Below the pieces are notes generated by a model. The model did not search any database, was not told the DNA's origin, and was given only the letters and a program-made list of their open reading frames with translations. From positions 186,001 through 250,000 of the forward strand of contig NZ_LMKL01000004.1 in the NCBI RefSeq assembly GCF_001421505.1: DNA of 64,000 nt. Direction: 5' to 3'. The position numbers were made by a program, and so were the translations under genes. Source of the DNA: Sphingomonas sp. Leaf17 (GTDB taxonomy: Bacteria; Pseudomonadota; Alphaproteobacteria; Sphingomonadales; Sphingomonadaceae). Positions within the stretch are counted from its first letter, which is position 1, and each line of letters begins with the position of its first letter. This document shows, piece by piece, positions 7,634 through 16,849 of this stretch.

Positions 7634-8317
7634 TCAGCCGAGCCCACCACCGCGTTCGCGTTCGGCCATCTGCTGGCCGGTCGCCGCGAAATAGACCATT
7701 TCCGCCACGTTGGTCGCATGGTCGCCGATCCGCTCCAGATTCTTGGCGACGAACAGCAGGTGCGCGACCTGACTGATCGTCTTGGGATTTTCGACCATGT
7801 GCGTGACCAGCGTGCGGAAGATGCTGTCGTAGAAATCGTCCAGTGCCGTGTCGCTTTCACACACGGTGATCGCGGCCGTGGCATCGCGCGCGGCAAAGGC
7901 GTCGAGCACGTCGTGGACCATGCCGCTGGCCATCCGCGCCATTGCCGGCAGGACCGACAAGGGTTCGATCCGCTGGTCGCTGGCGATCAGCGGCACCCGC
8001 TTGGCGATGTTCTTGGCATAGTCGCCGATCCGCTCCACCACGCCGGCGATCTTCAGCGCGGCGACCACTTCGCGCAGGTCGATCGCCATCGGCGCACGCA
8101 GCGCCATGATGCGGACGGCCAGACGCTCGACCTCGGCCTCGATCGCGTCGATCACCTTGTCCTCGTCGCGGACCTGCTGCGCCAGCGCCAGGTCGCTGCG
8201 CTGCAACGCCTTGATCGCCTTGACGATCGCCGCTTCAGCGAGGCCCCCCATCTGCGAGATGAGACCGCGCAGTTCGCCGATCTCGGCGTCGAAGGCCTTT
8301 ACCGTATGGTCGTTCAT
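7634..8317 (-). CDS. phoU: phosphate signalling complex protein PhoU
   Basis: A 227-residue all-helical cytoplasmic protein with two PhoU repeats, each centred on a RIGDYAKN / RIGDHATN type motif (ERIGDYAKNIAKR and ERIGDHATNVAEM) that binds metal. PhoU links the state of the Pst transporter to PhoR and limits phosphate uptake. The start at 8317 (MNDHTVKAFDAEIGEL) is chosen over longer frames because it matches the family N-terminus. It lies 13 bases after pstB, in the expected operon position. Confidence 0.95.
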   Translation of the reverse strand: MNDHTVKAFDAEIGELRGLISQMGGLAEAAIVKAIKALQRSDLALAQQVRDEDKVIDAIEAEVERLAVRIMALRAPMAIDLREVVAALKIAGVVERIGDYAKNIAKRVPLIASDQRIEPLSVLPAMARMASGMVHDVLDAFAARDATAAITVCESDTALDDFYDSIFRTLVTHMVENPKTISQVAHLLFVAKNLERIGDHATNVAEMVYFAATGQQMAERERGGGLG

Positions 8318-8330
8318 GATCGTCCCCACA

Positions 8331-9098
8331 TCAGCCGTAGCGGCCGGTGATATAGTCCTTGGTGCGTTCCTGGCGCGGATTGGTGAAGATGTCCGAGGTC
8401 GCGCCATATTCGACCAATGTGCCCAGGTGGAAAAACGCGGTCCGCTGCGACACGCGCGCCGCCTGCTGCATGTTGTGCGTGACGATGACGATTGCGTATC
8501 GCCCCTTCAGTTCGTGGATCAGCTCCTCGATCTTGGCGGTCGCGATCGGGTCGAGCGCGCTGCACGGCTCGTCCATCAGGATTACCTCGGGGTCGACCGC
8601 GATCGCCCGGGCGATGCACAGTCGCTGCTGCTGGCCACCCGACAGGGCCGTGCCGCTGTCGGTCAGCCGGTCCTTCACCTCGTCCCACAGGCCGGCGCGC
8701 TTCAGCGACCGTTCGACAATGCCGTCGAAGTCGCTCTTGGACGTCGCAAGGCCGTGGATCCGCGGCCCGTAGGCGACGTTTTCGTAGATGGATTTCGGGA
8801 ACGGGTTCGGCTTCTGGAACACCATGCCGACCCGCGCGCGCAATTGCACCACGTCCATTTCCGGCGAGTAGATATCCTGCCCGTCCAGCTCGATCCGGCC
8901 CTCCACGCGCGCGCTGGCGACGGTGTCGTTCATGCGGTTCAGCGTTCGCAGGAAGGTCGACTTGCCGCAGCCCGACGGACCGATGAACGCGGTGACGCGG
9001 TCCATGCGGACATCGATCGACACGTCGTCGATCGCCTTCTTCGTGCCGTAGAACACGTTGACGTTGCGCGCCGTCATCTTGGGGGGAGTATCGGTCAT
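8331..9098 (-). CDS. pstB: phosphate ABC transporter ATP-binding protein PstB
   Basis: A 255-residue ABC ATPase. It has Walker [10 protein letters not shown] (residues 40-48), the ABC signature [14 protein letters not shown], Walker [14 protein letters not shown] and the His loop VTHNMQQA. The phrase [21 protein letters not shown] is diagnostic of PstB. It powers phosphate import through PstC and PstA at the inner membrane. The ATG at 9098 shares one base with the pstA stop (TAATG), so translation is coupled. Confidence 0.97.
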   Translation of the reverse strand: MTDTPPKMTARNVNVFYGTKKAIDDVSIDVRMDRVTAFIGPSGCGKSTFLRTLNRMNDTVASARVEGRIELDGQDIYSPEMDVVQLRARVGMVFQKPNPFPKSIYENVAYGPRIHGLATSKSDFDGIVERSLKRAGLWDEVKDRLTDSGTALSGGQQQRLCIARAIAVDPEVILMDEPCSALDPIATAKIEELIHELKGRYAIVIVTHNMQQAARVSQRTAFFHLGTLVEYGATSDIFTNPRQERTKDYITGRYG

Positions 9099-10396
9099 TA
9101 CCAGCGGGTCTCGAATCGGTTGCGGAGGTAGATGGCGAGGCCGTTCATCACGAGCAGAAACACCAGCAGGACCAGGATTGCAGCCGACGTCTTTTCGATG
9201 AAGCCCCGGCTGACCTGATCGGACCACAGGAAGATCTGCACCGGCAGGACGGTGGCGGGGTCGTCGAAGCCGGTCGGCGGCGCGGCGATGAACGCGCGCA
9301 TACCGATCATCAGCAGCGGCGCGGTCTCGCCCAGCGCGCGGGCCATGCCGATGATCGTGCCGGTCAGGATGCCGGGCAGGGCCAGCGGCAGGACGTGGTG
9401 GAACACGACCTGCACCGGCGACGCGCCGATGCCCAGCGCCGCGTCGCGGATCGACGGCGGCACCGCCTTGATCGCGTTGCGGCCGGCGATGACGATGACC
9501 GGCATCGTCATCAGCGCCAGCGTCAGGCCGCCGACGATCGGGGCCGATCGCGGCAGGCCGAACGTGCCGAGGAACACGGCCAGACCCAGCAGGCCGAAGA
9601 TGATCGACGGCACCGCCGCCAGATTGTTGATCGACACCTCGATCAGGTCGGTCCAGCGGTTCTTCGGGGCATATTCCTCAAGGTAGAGCGCCGACAGCAC
9701 GCCTATCGGAAAGGCGAGGATCAGCGTGATCGCCATCGTCAGCAACGACCCCTTGAACGCGCCCCAGATACCGGCGCGGGTCGCATCGGTCGAATCGGCT
9801 TCGCTGAGGAAGCTGCGGTTCAGCCCGGTCGAGATCAGGCCACGCGCGTTCAGTCGGGCGACGACAGCCTCCGCGTCGGGGGTGCCGTCGCCCTTGGCCG
9901 CGACGTCGAGCGCGCTGGACACGGGTACGTCCAGCGTGACCCTGCGGCCCAGCAGCGACGGATCGGCCTTCAGCGCATCGCGGACGCGCAACCATGCGCC
10001 ATCGGACAGAAGGTCGGTGCCGTCCTTGCCGAACGCGGTCACCGCGGCGGTATCGACCATGCCTTCAAGACCGGCCCCGGCAAGTGCCAGATCGGCTCCG
10101 CGCCCCTGCAACCGGTCAGGCTCGATCGCGAGGCTGCTCGCGGCGAAATCCATCGGCAGCGCGACGCGCGTTTCGGTGAAACCACGCCAGCCATCGGCGA
10201 GCATCGAGAACAGCAGGAACGCGAGGAAACCGGCGGACAACGCGACCGCGACCAGACCCATCAGCCGGAACCGGCGTTCGGCGGCATAGCGACGGCGGAT
10301 CCGCTTCTGCATCGCCGCCGCCTGCCAGTCGGTTGGCGCGCGGCTGGGCGACCTGGTCGTGCCAGCGGGCAAGCCCGGGACTGGGGACTTACTCAT
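9098..10396 (-). CDS. pstA: phosphate ABC transporter permease PstA
   Basis: A 432-residue permease. The C-terminal half is a standard binding-protein-dependent transport domain with about five to six membrane helices and the EAA loop ([25 protein letters not shown]). An N-terminal cytoplasmic tail with an [11 protein letters not shown] patch, one membrane helix and a roughly 130-residue extra region match the DUF3333-type extension of alphaproteobacterial PstA. With PstC it forms the phosphate channel. It overlaps pstC by eight bases. Confidence 0.94.
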   Translation of the reverse strand: MSKSPVPGLPAGTTRSPSRAPTDWQAAAMQKRIRRRYAAERRFRLMGLVAVALSAGFLAFLLFSMLADGWRGFTETRVALPMDFAASSLAIEPDRLQGRGADLALAGAGLEGMVDTAAVTAFGKDGTDLLSDGAWLRVRDALKADPSLLGRRVTLDVPVSSALDVAAKGDGTPDAEAVVARLNARGLISTGLNRSFLSEADSTDATRAGIWGAFKGSLLTMAITLILAFPIGVLSALYLEEYAPKNRWTDLIEVSINNLAAVPSIIFGLLGLAVFLGTFGLPRSAPIVGGLTLALMTMPVIVIAGRNAIKAVPPSIRDAALGIGASPVQVVFHHVLPLALPGILTGTIIGMARALGETAPLLMIGMRAFIAAPPTGFDDPATVLPVQIFLWSDQVSRGFIEKTSAAILVLLVFLLVMNGLAIYLRNRFETRW

Positions 10397-11762
10397 ACGC
10401 TTCCCGATACCGCTTCACCACGGTCAACGCGATGATGTTGAGGAGGAGGGTGACGACGAACAGCGTCAGGCCCAGGGCGAAGGCGGCAAGCGTCTTGGCG
10501 CTGTCGAACTCGGCCTCGCCGGTCAGCAGGTCGACGATCTGCTTGGTGACGGTGGTCGTGCTGGCGAACGGGTTCAGCGTCAGCGTGGCGACACCCGACG
10601 CCGCCATGACGACGATCATCGTCTCACCGATCGCCCGTGACACGGCGAGCAGGACGCCGCCGACGACACCGGGCAGGGCGGCGGGCAGCAGCACCTTGCG
10701 GATCGTTTCCGAACTGGTCGCGCCCATCGCGAGACTGCCGTCGCGCATCGACGACGGCACGGCCGCGATCGAATCATCGGCCATCGACGACACGAACGGG
10801 ATAATCATGATGCCCATGACCAGCCCGGCGGCGAGCGCGCTTTCCGAACTGGCCCAGCTGATCCCGATCGACACCGCGAAGTCGCGCACCGCCGGTGCGA
10901 CCGTCAGCGCCGCGAAATAGCCATAGACGACGGTGGGGACGCCCGCGAGCATCTCCAGGATCGGCTTCATCCACTTGCGTGTCGCCGGCGCGGCGTACTG
11001 CGTCAGGTAGATCGCGCTCATCAGGCCGAACGGGATGGCGACGATCATCGCGATGACCGCACCGATAAAGAACGTGCCCCAGAACAGCGGTACCGCGCCC
11101 AGCGACGCACCGGGGTCGCGATTGTCGATGACCTGCGGACTCCAATGGGTGCCGAACAGGAAATCGGTGACGGGCACGATCGAGAAGAAACGCCCCGCCT
11201 CGTACAGTAGCGACGCGACGATGCCGACCGTCGTCAGGATCGCGATCAGCGATGCCGCCAGCAGCAGGATCATGACGATCCGTTCGATCCGGGTGCGCGC
11301 GCCGAAGCCCGGCTTCACCCGCAGGAACGCATAGCCGCCGCCGGCCAGTGCCAGCAGCAGCGCAACGGCGGTGGCGATCCAATCGAACCGGCTTTGCGCG
11401 GCGGCATAGGCCGGGGCCAGCTGTGCGGACAGCGCATGGAACGCGCCGAAGGTATCGCCATTGGCCAGCGCGCGCGCCTCCGACAGGATCGACGCGCGGT
11501 CGAAGCCGGGCGGCGGCAACTGTGCGGCCAGCGGCGTCGTCAGGACCATGTCGGTGACCAGCGCCGGCGAGGTTGCCGCCCAGATCACCAGGAACAGGAG
11601 CGGCGGCAGGATGGTCCAGAGCGCCACGAACCAGCCATGATGCACGGGAAGCGAGCTGAACCGGGTGCCGGCCGTGCGGAAACGGGCCGCGCGCACGCGG
11701 GCCGACATCCAGGCGATGAGGCCAAGGCCGGCAATGACGAAAAGAAGCGCAAGCGCCGACAT
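10389..11762 (-). CDS. pstC: phosphate ABC transporter permease PstC
   Basis: A 457-residue permease with two N-terminal membrane helices (about residues 1-15 and 43-65), a periplasmic stretch, and a core transport domain with the EAA loop (AMGATSSETIRKVLLPAALPGVVGG). The sequence GTHWSP in the periplasmic loop is typical of PstC. It is longer than the roughly 320-residue E. coli protein because of the N-terminal extension common in this group. The ATG at 11762 shares one base with the pstS stop (TGATG). Confidence 0.94.
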   Translation of the reverse strand: MSALALLFVIAGLGLIAWMSARVRAARFRTAGTRFSSLPVHHGWFVALWTILPPLLFLVIWAATSPALVTDMVLTTPLAAQLPPPGFDRASILSEARALANGDTFGAFHALSAQLAPAYAAAQSRFDWIATAVALLLALAGGGYAFLRVKPGFGARTRIERIVMILLLAASLIAILTTVGIVASLLYEAGRFFSIVPVTDFLFGTHWSPQVIDNRDPGASLGAVPLFWGTFFIGAVIAMIVAIPFGLMSAIYLTQYAAPATRKWMKPILEMLAGVPTVVYGYFAALTVAPAVRDFAVSIGISWASSESALAAGLVMGIMIIPFVSSMADDSIAAVPSSMRDGSLAMGATSSETIRKVLLPAALPGVVGGVLLAVSRAIGETMIVVMAASGVATLTLNPFASTTTVTKQIVDLLTGEAEFDSAKTLAAFALGLTLFVVTLLLNIIALTVVKRYREAYE

Positions 11763-12808
11763 CAGTTCAGCTCCGACGCATCAAGCGGGATTTCATTGGC
11801 GATGATCCGGGCGGACCGCGCCAGTACCGGCTCGGGTGCCGCGATCAGCCCGCGCTTGACCAGCGGGCCACCGCGGCCCCAGTTGGCAGCATAGAGTTTC
11901 AGGAAGGTGCGCAGGCCGGGGATCGCCGCCAGATGCGCCTTCTTGACGTAGATGTAGAGCGGCCGCGACCCGGGATAGCTGCCATCGGCGATCGCGTCAT
12001 AGGTCGGCAGGACGCCGCTGATCGCCACGCCGTTCACCGCGTTCAGATTTTCTTCCAGATAGCTGTAGCCGAAGATGCCGATGCCGTTGGGATTGGACTG
12101 CAGCTTCTGGACGATCAGATTGTCGTTCTCGCCCGCGTCGACATACACGCCATCCTCGCGCACCCGTGTGCACAGCGCCTTGTGCGCGTCGGGATCGGTC
12201 TTGGCGAGCGGCTTGGCGGCGGGATCGCTCGCCTCGCATCCCTTGGTCAGGATCAGCTCGGCCAGCGCGTCGCGGGTGCCGCTGGTCGAGGGCGGGCCAT
12301 AGACCTGGATCGGGATCGCCGGCAGCGCGGGGTTCACGTCGCGCCACGTCCGCGCGGTGTTGGGCTTGCCGCCCGGACTTGCCGCCAGCGCCTTGTACAG
12401 GTCGGTCGGCGTCAGCCGCATCTTCGGCCCGCTCTTGCTTTCGGCAAAGGCGATGCCGTCGATCCCGACCTGGATTTCCAGCACGGGGCCGACGCCGTTC
12501 TTCTCGCAGGCCGCATATTCGCTGGCCTTCATCCGGCGCGAGGCGTCCTCGATATCGGGATGGGCAGCGCCCACGCCGGCGCAGAACAGCTTCATGCCGG
12601 CACCGGTGCCGGTGGATTCGATGACCGGTGCCTTTGCGTCGGGATCGTTGGCGATCAGCTGTTCGGCGATGATCGTCGTGAAGGGATAGACGGTCGAGGA
12701 GCCGACGGCCGTGATCTGGTCGCGCGACCCCGCCCCGCCGCCATTGGCCTGATCCTGGCAGCCCGCCAGCGTCAACGCCGCGGCGATCAAGGGTAGACTG
12801 CGATTCAT
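11762..12808 (-). CDS. pstS: phosphate-binding lipoprotein PstS
   Basis: A 348-residue periplasmic phosphate receptor. The N-terminus MNRSLPLIAAALTLAGC is a lipoprotein signal with a lipobox ending at Cys17, so it is probably membrane-anchored. Ligand-binding signatures include ITAVGSSTVYPF, ESTGTGAGMKLFCAG and GPPSTSGTRDALAEL. The start at 12808 is fixed by the signal peptide. It begins the pst block 52 bases after phoR, and the candidate Pho box lies 69 bases upstream of its start. It delivers phosphate to PstCA. Confidence 0.95.
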   Translation of the reverse strand: MNRSLPLIAAALTLAGCQDQANGGGAGSRDQITAVGSSTVYPFTTIIAEQLIANDPDAKAPVIESTGTGAGMKLFCAGVGAAHPDIEDASRRMKASEYAACEKNGVGPVLEIQVGIDGIAFAESKSGPKMRLTPTDLYKALAASPGGKPNTARTWRDVNPALPAIPIQVYGPPSTSGTRDALAELILTKGCEASDPAAKPLAKTDPDAHKALCTRVREDGVYVDAGENDNLIVQKLQSNPNGIGIFGYSYLEENLNAVNGVAISGVLPTYDAIADGSYPGSRPLYIYVKKAHLAAIPGLRTFLKLYAANWGRGGPLVKRGLIAAPEPVLARSARIIANEIPLDASELN

Positions 12809-12860
12809 GAAAGGCCCTGTTACGAAGCGTCGGTCGACACCCTGGCGACGCGCTACCATC

Positions 12861-14111
12861 CTATCGGTGCGCCTCTGTGACAGTGGTGTTACGGTTTGAT
12901 GACAGCGCCTCGGCTGGCGGGAGCAGGACGGTGAAGGTCGTGCCGACCCCGATCTGGCTGACGATGTCCAGCCGCCCGCGATGCCGCTCGACGATATGCT
13001 TGACGATGGCGAGGCCAAGCCCGGTCCCGCCCAGCGACCGGCTGCGCCCGGCGTCGACGCGGTAGAAGCGTTCGGTCAGGCGCGGAATATGTTCAGGCGC
13101 GATCCCGTCGCCCTCATCGCTGATAGACAGGCGGACCATCCCGGCATCGTCGCGACGCAGGGCGACGCTGACCGGTGTGCCGGGGCGACCGTACTTCATC
13201 GCATTGCCGATCAGATTGTGCAGCATCTGCGACAGCTGTGCGACGTCGCCGGCGATCGGCGGGACGCCGGCCTCGATCGTGGCGACGACATCGGTTCCGC
13301 GCGGACTGCCGGTGGCGGCCAGCTCGCGGTGGACGTCGTGGGTCAGGTCGGCGAGGTCGATCGCGGTCGCGGGCAGACGGTATTTTTCCGCCTCGATCCG
13401 GCTCAGCGAGATCAGATCCTCGACCAGCCGCTGCATCCGTCGCGCCTCGTCGTTCATAACCTTCAGGAAGCGGGTGCGCAGTGCGGGACTTTCGCCCGCC
13501 TCGTCGGCCAGCGTTTCGATGAAGCCGAGGATCGACGCTAGCGGGGTGCGCAGCTCGTGGCTGGCGTTGGCGACGAAATCGACCCGCATCCGTTCGGCGG
13601 CGTAATTGCCGGTCTGGTCGATCAGGTGGACGATCCGGTCGCCGTTGCCTGCGCGGCCGACCCGCATCTGCCAACGCTGATCCAGCGTCCCCAAACCGAC
13701 CAGGTCGATCGGGCGGTCCGATACCGTGGTGTCGTCCGCCGCCAGTCGTGCCGCCGCCGCCGGATGGCGGATCGCGACCCGGACATCCTCGCCGACGACG
13801 TGGCTGCCCAGCAGGGCGCAGGCCGCGCGATTGGCGATCGTGACCTGGCCGTTGCCAACGACCAGCACCGGTTCGACGATGATATCCAGCGTGTCCTGCA
13901 GCGACGGCTCGCGCGACCGCGGATCGGGTTCGACGATCAACGGTGGCTCGTCCGGCTCCGTACCGCCGGCCGCGACCAGCACCGCGGCGCATCCGCCGAC
14001 CAGTGCGATGACGGTGGCCTGCAGATCGCCGGTCAGCAGATAGATGGCAAGCGTCGCGGCCAGCATCACGAGCAGCGCCCAGGGGGTGCGAAGGCCGATT
14101 CCGTTTATCAT
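12861..14111 (-). CDS. phoR: phosphate regulon sensor histidine kinase PhoR
   Basis: A 416-residue sensor kinase. Two N-terminal membrane helices (about residues 9-27 and 31-48) are followed by a PAS-like domain (about 70-170), the H box FVANASHELRTPLASI with His185, and a HATPase domain with N, G1 and G2 boxes (LIGNAMKYG, ISDEGDGI, GGTGLGLAIVKH). There is no sizeable periplasmic sensor region, as expected for a kinase that reads Pst-PhoU status. It is the first gene of the operon and diverges from the HPr-rel-A cassette by 100 bases. Confidence 0.95.
   Translation of the reverse strand: MINGIGLRTPWALLVMLAATLAIYLLTGDLQATVIALVGGCAAVLVAAGGTEPDEPPLIVEPDPRSREPSLQDTLDIIVEPVLVVGNGQVTIANRAACALLGSHVVGEDVRVAIRHPAAAARLAADDTTVSDRPIDLVGLGTLDQRWQMRVGRAGNGDRIVHLIDQTGNYAAERMRVDFVANASHELRTPLASILGFIETLADEAGESPALRTRFLKVMNDEARRMQRLVEDLISLSRIEAEKYRLPATAIDLADLTHDVHRELAATGSPRGTDVVATIEAGVPPIAGDVAQLSQMLHNLIGNAMKYGRPGTPVSVALRRDDAGMVRLSISDEGDGIAPEHIPRLTERFYRVDAGRSRSLGGTGLGLAIVKHIVERHRGRLDIVSQIGVGTTFTVLLPPAEALSSNRNTTVTEAHR
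12877..12905 (-). promoter_or_regulatory. candidate Pho box upstream of pstS, inside the 3' end of phoR
   Basis: Read on the minus strand the site holds three heptamers spaced exactly 11 bases apart: CTGTCAT, CCGTAAC and CTGTCAC, each separated by four bases. This is the direct-repeat layout of PhoB sites (CTGTCAT-N4-CTGTCAT). It overlaps the last codons of phoR and ends 69 bases before the pstS start, so pst could be induced separately from phoR. Confidence 0.75.
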
Positions 14112-14211
14112 GGCACCACCCTGTAGCCCAGTGCGTCCCGGATCGGAACGACGCTCAGTCTTGCCAGCGATTCAGGAATATGAAAGGCGTTTGCTTCACG
14201 AAGGGGCGGCC

Positions 14212-14670
14212 ATGCGCGAAACGACCGATACAGATCACGGCGATCCCGGTGCCGGTCCCGACCAGGGGGCCGCTGCCGGGTCCGGGCCATCAGCGGTGGA
14301 CGCCGTTGCCTCGCGTCGGCGCGTCCTGATGCTGGGTGCGATCGGGGCGTCGGCGGTCGTGTCGATCCGCCCCGCGCTGGCGCAGACCGCGGGATCGGTG
14401 CTGAACTGCGAAATTCCGGTCCCCGATGCGAGTCGTGCCGGCAGTTATATCGCGCCGGACGGCAAGGTCGTCGCCAACGGGACCAAGGGCGCGTTTCCCG
14501 GCGCGCCGCGACCCTTCAAGGGCGAGGAAGCGCGACGGGCCTTGTCCGGTGGGCAGCTGCCGGGCGTCGATTACGACCGCAGCAAGGCCTATACCAACTA
14601 TATCCGTCGTCTTCAGCGCGGGCAGGGTGGGTTCACCTGCTTCGCCTCGCTCCAGATGCCGCGCCGCTGA
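14212..14670 (+). CDS. small exported protein at the head of the HPr-rel-A cassette
   Basis: A 152-residue protein. An unusually long polar N-terminus (about 35 residues) precedes SRRRVLMLGAIGASAVVSIRPALAQ, an arginine-rich hydrophobic signal that resembles a Tat or Sec leader ending near residue 58. The mature part of about 94 residues contains LNCEIPVPDASRAGSYIAPDG and a C-terminal FTCFASLQMP; its two cysteines could pair. No known domain is recognised. AAGGGG precedes the ATG. Six bases separate it from the PqqD-like gene, so it is in the same transcript and is a plausible substrate or output of that system. Confidence 0.75.
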   Translation: MRETTDTDHGDPGAGPDQGAAAGSGPSAVDAVASRRRVLMLGAIGASAVVSIRPALAQTAGSVLNCEIPVPDASRAGSYIAPDGKVVANGTKGAFPGAPRPFKGEEARRALSGGQLPGVDYDRSKAYTNYIRRLQRGQGGFTCFASLQMPRR

Positions 14671-14676
14671 CCCTTC

Positions 14677-14955
14677 GTGGACGGTGACGCGGTCTATCAT
14701 GCGGCACCGCCCGAAATGCTGCTGGTCGCGCCGCTCGACGTCTTCGTGGCGGTCTTCCACCGGCCGTCCGGCATCACCCATCTCCTGACCGCGCCGGCCC
14801 CCGAAATCCTCGACGTCCTGCGGCCGGGCGGGGCAACGCTTGCCGCCGCCATGCAGACGCTGGAAACCCGGTTCGGGCTTGCGGATGCCGATCCGCAGGC
14901 GTTGCAGGCGCGGCTGGACGAACTGGTGGCCGCCGGGCTGGTCTACGTCGCGTGA
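14677..14955 (+). CDS. PqqD-like protein of the HPr-rel-A system
   Basis: A 92-residue winged-helix protein of the PqqD type, matching the HPr-rel-A system PqqD-family group (PqqD_rel_X). The pattern YHAAPPEMLLVAPLDVFVAVFHRPSGITHLL, then AAAMQTLETRFGL and LQARLDELVAAGLVYV, follows the beta-sheet plus helix-turn-helix plan of PqqD. True PqqD proteins hold a peptide substrate for a modifying enzyme; a peptide-holding role here is an inference. The frame begins with GTG six bases after the previous stop, with a weak ribosome-binding site, and overlaps the kinase gene by four bases. Confidence 0.8.
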   Translation: MDGDAVYHAAPPEMLLVAPLDVFVAVFHRPSGITHLLTAPAPEILDVLRPGGATLAAAMQTLETRFGLADADPQALQARLDELVAAGLVYVA

Positions 14956-15812
14956 GGCACCGGTTCGACGTTCGGGTGGGGCCGTTCGGGTTCCGGGTGG
15001 GCAGCGACTGGCGCGCGCCCATTGCACAGTTGCGGGCGCTGTACGCCGGCTATCCGACACCGCGTGATGGCGTCGCCGACTTCACCGTCCGCCTGTCCGC
15101 TGCGCGACCCTGGCGACGGTTCATCCGGCCGTCAGTGACGATCGGTGGGGACTATATGCTGCCGGGTGCGGTGCCGCTGCCGCTGGCACAGGGGTTGCTG
15201 GCGGCTGAAATGGCCATGAATTTGCAAGTCGCGCTCGGTACGCGACGGTTCCTGCTGCTCCATGCATCGGTGGTCGAGCGGGACGGGCGCGCGGTGGTGA
15301 TGACGGGCGAGTCCGGTGCGGGCAAATCGACGCTGGCGACGCTGCTGGCGGCGCGTGGCTGGCGTTTCATGGGCGACGAGTTCGCATTGGTCGATCCGGT
15401 CACCGGCCTGCTTCATGCCTTCCCGCGCGCGATCAGCCTGAAGAACGAAAGCGTGGCCGCCGCGCGGGCCGCGTGGCCGAACGCGCGGTTCGGGCCACTG
15501 CTGCCCGGCACGCCCAAGGGTGACATACGCCACCTCGCCCCCGATGCGCAGGCGCTAGCGGCGATGGACGTGCCCGCCCGGCCGGTGTTGATCCTGTTCC
15601 CGCGCTACGGCTTTACGGCCGAGGAGCGGCCGGTGCCGCCCGCCGAAGTGTTCGTCCGGCTGACCCAGGCGTCGACCAACTACACCGCGATTGGCGAGGC
15701 GGGGTTCACCGCGCTGACCCGGCTGGTCCATGATGTGCCCGCCGTTGCGATCGACTATCCCGACGGGGCGACGGCGGTCGCGCTGGTTGAGGCCCGGATG
15801 GCGGCGACATGA
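14952..15812 (+). CDS. HprK-related kinase A (HPr-rel-A system)
   Basis: A 286-residue protein related to HPr serine kinase/phosphorylase. The P-loop is GESGAGKST (residues 119-127), preceded by LLLHASVVERDGRAVVM, and followed by FMGDEFALVD (residues 139-148) and PRAISLKNES. About 100 N-terminal residues are specific to the HprK_rel_A group and no HPr protein is encoded nearby, so the substrate is unknown. The GTG start overlaps the PqqD-like gene, and its stop overlaps the next start (ATGA). The tight coupling suggests the three proteins are made in fixed ratio. Confidence 0.85.
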   Translation: MRHRFDVRVGPFGFRVGSDWRAPIAQLRALYAGYPTPRDGVADFTVRLSAARPWRRFIRPSVTIGGDYMLPGAVPLPLAQGLLAAEMAMNLQVALGTRRFLLLHASVVERDGRAVVMTGESGAGKSTLATLLAARGWRFMGDEFALVDPVTGLLHAFPRAISLKNESVAAARAAWPNARFGPLLPGTPKGDIRHLAPDAQALAAMDVPARPVLILFPRYGFTAEERPVPPAEVFVRLTQASTNYTAIGEAGFTALTRLVHDVPAVAIDYPDGATAVALVEARMAAT

Positions 15813-16849
15813 CCGACGCCATGCCGCTCGTCCGGGCGCTGCGCGATCCGGGCAGCGTCGCCGCGCTGGACGGCGAGGGGTGGACCGCGCTGATCGCGAT
15901 GGCGCGGGCCGAGCAGCTTATCGGTTCGCTCGCCGGCCGTCTGCGCGGGCTGCCGGTGCCGGACGGCGTCGCGGCGATCCTCGACGAAGCGCGGCAGTCG
16001 GCCGAGCATGGCCGGCGCGTGGCCTTGTGGGAGGCCGAAATGATCCGCCGTGCGCTTGCGCCGATCGGGTGCCCGGTGGTGCTGCTGAAAGGAACGGCCT
16101 TCGTTGCCGGTGGTCTGGACGCGGGGCAGGGGCGGTCAATCGGCGATTGCGACATTCTGGTGCCGCGTGACCGGCTGGGCGCGGTGGAGGCGGCGATCCT
16201 GGCGGCGGGCTGGGAATGGGTGAAGCCCGACGTCTATGACGACGCCTATTACCGCCGCTGGATGCACGAGCTGCCGCCGCTGATCCACCGCGATCGGGAC
16301 CGGATGATCGACATTCATCACACGATCCTGCCCCCGACCGCGCGGCCGACACCCGACGCGGCGGCGCTGATCGGCGGCAGCGTGGCACTTGAAAACGGGC
16401 TGCGGATGCTGTCGCCCGCCGACATGGTCGTTCACGCGGCCGCGCATCTGTTCGCGGATGGTGACCTGGCGGGGGGCTTGCGCAACCTTTGGGATGTCGA
16501 CCGGCTGGTGCGGGAATTTGCGGACAATAATTCCGGGTTTCACGATGCGCTGCGGCGGGCGGCGGTGAACCACGATCTGATTACAGCGGTGCGTCGGGCG
16601 CTGCGACTGGCAAACCGGCTGTACCGGACGCCGATGCCGCACGCATCCAGGAGCCATCTGCTGGACCGCTGGTTCTTGCGCCGCCTGCTTGCCCGTGACG
16701 GATGGGGGCGGCCGACCCGACCATTCACGCGCCTCGCCTTCTACGTCCGCTCGCACTGGATTCGCATGCCGCCGCTCATGCTGGCGCGGCACCTGTGGAC
16801 CAAATGGCGGGGTCAGAGCGTCTCCAGCGCGGAGATCAGGTCGGCATAG
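15809..16849 (+). CDS. nucleotidyltransferase-family protein of the HPr-rel-A cassette
   Basis: A 346-residue protein of the nucleotidyltransferase-like family found with HprK-related kinases. A helical region (residues 1-85) is followed by VVLLKGTAFV, RSIGDCDILVPRD (DCD at 113-115, the metal-binding pair) and MIDIHHTIL near residue 170. A helical C-terminal half contains DMVVHAAAHLFADG. It could transfer a nucleotide or phosphate group, but no substrate is known. It overlaps the kinase gene by four bases, and its last 37 bases overlap the convergent phosphatase gene. Confidence 0.8.
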   Translation: MTDAMPLVRALRDPGSVAALDGEGWTALIAMARAEQLIGSLAGRLRGLPVPDGVAAILDEARQSAEHGRRVALWEAEMIRRALAPIGCPVVLLKGTAFVAGGLDAGQGRSIGDCDILVPRDRLGAVEAAILAAGWEWVKPDVYDDAYYRRWMHELPPLIHRDRDRMIDIHHTILPPTARPTPDAAALIGGSVALENGLRMLSPADMVVHAAAHLFADGDLAGGLRNLWDVDRLVREFADNNSGFHDALRRAAVNHDLITAVRRALRLANRLYRTPMPHASRSHLLDRWFLRRLLARDGWGRPTRPFTRLAFYVRSHWIRMPPLMLARHLWTKWRGQSVSSAEIRSA

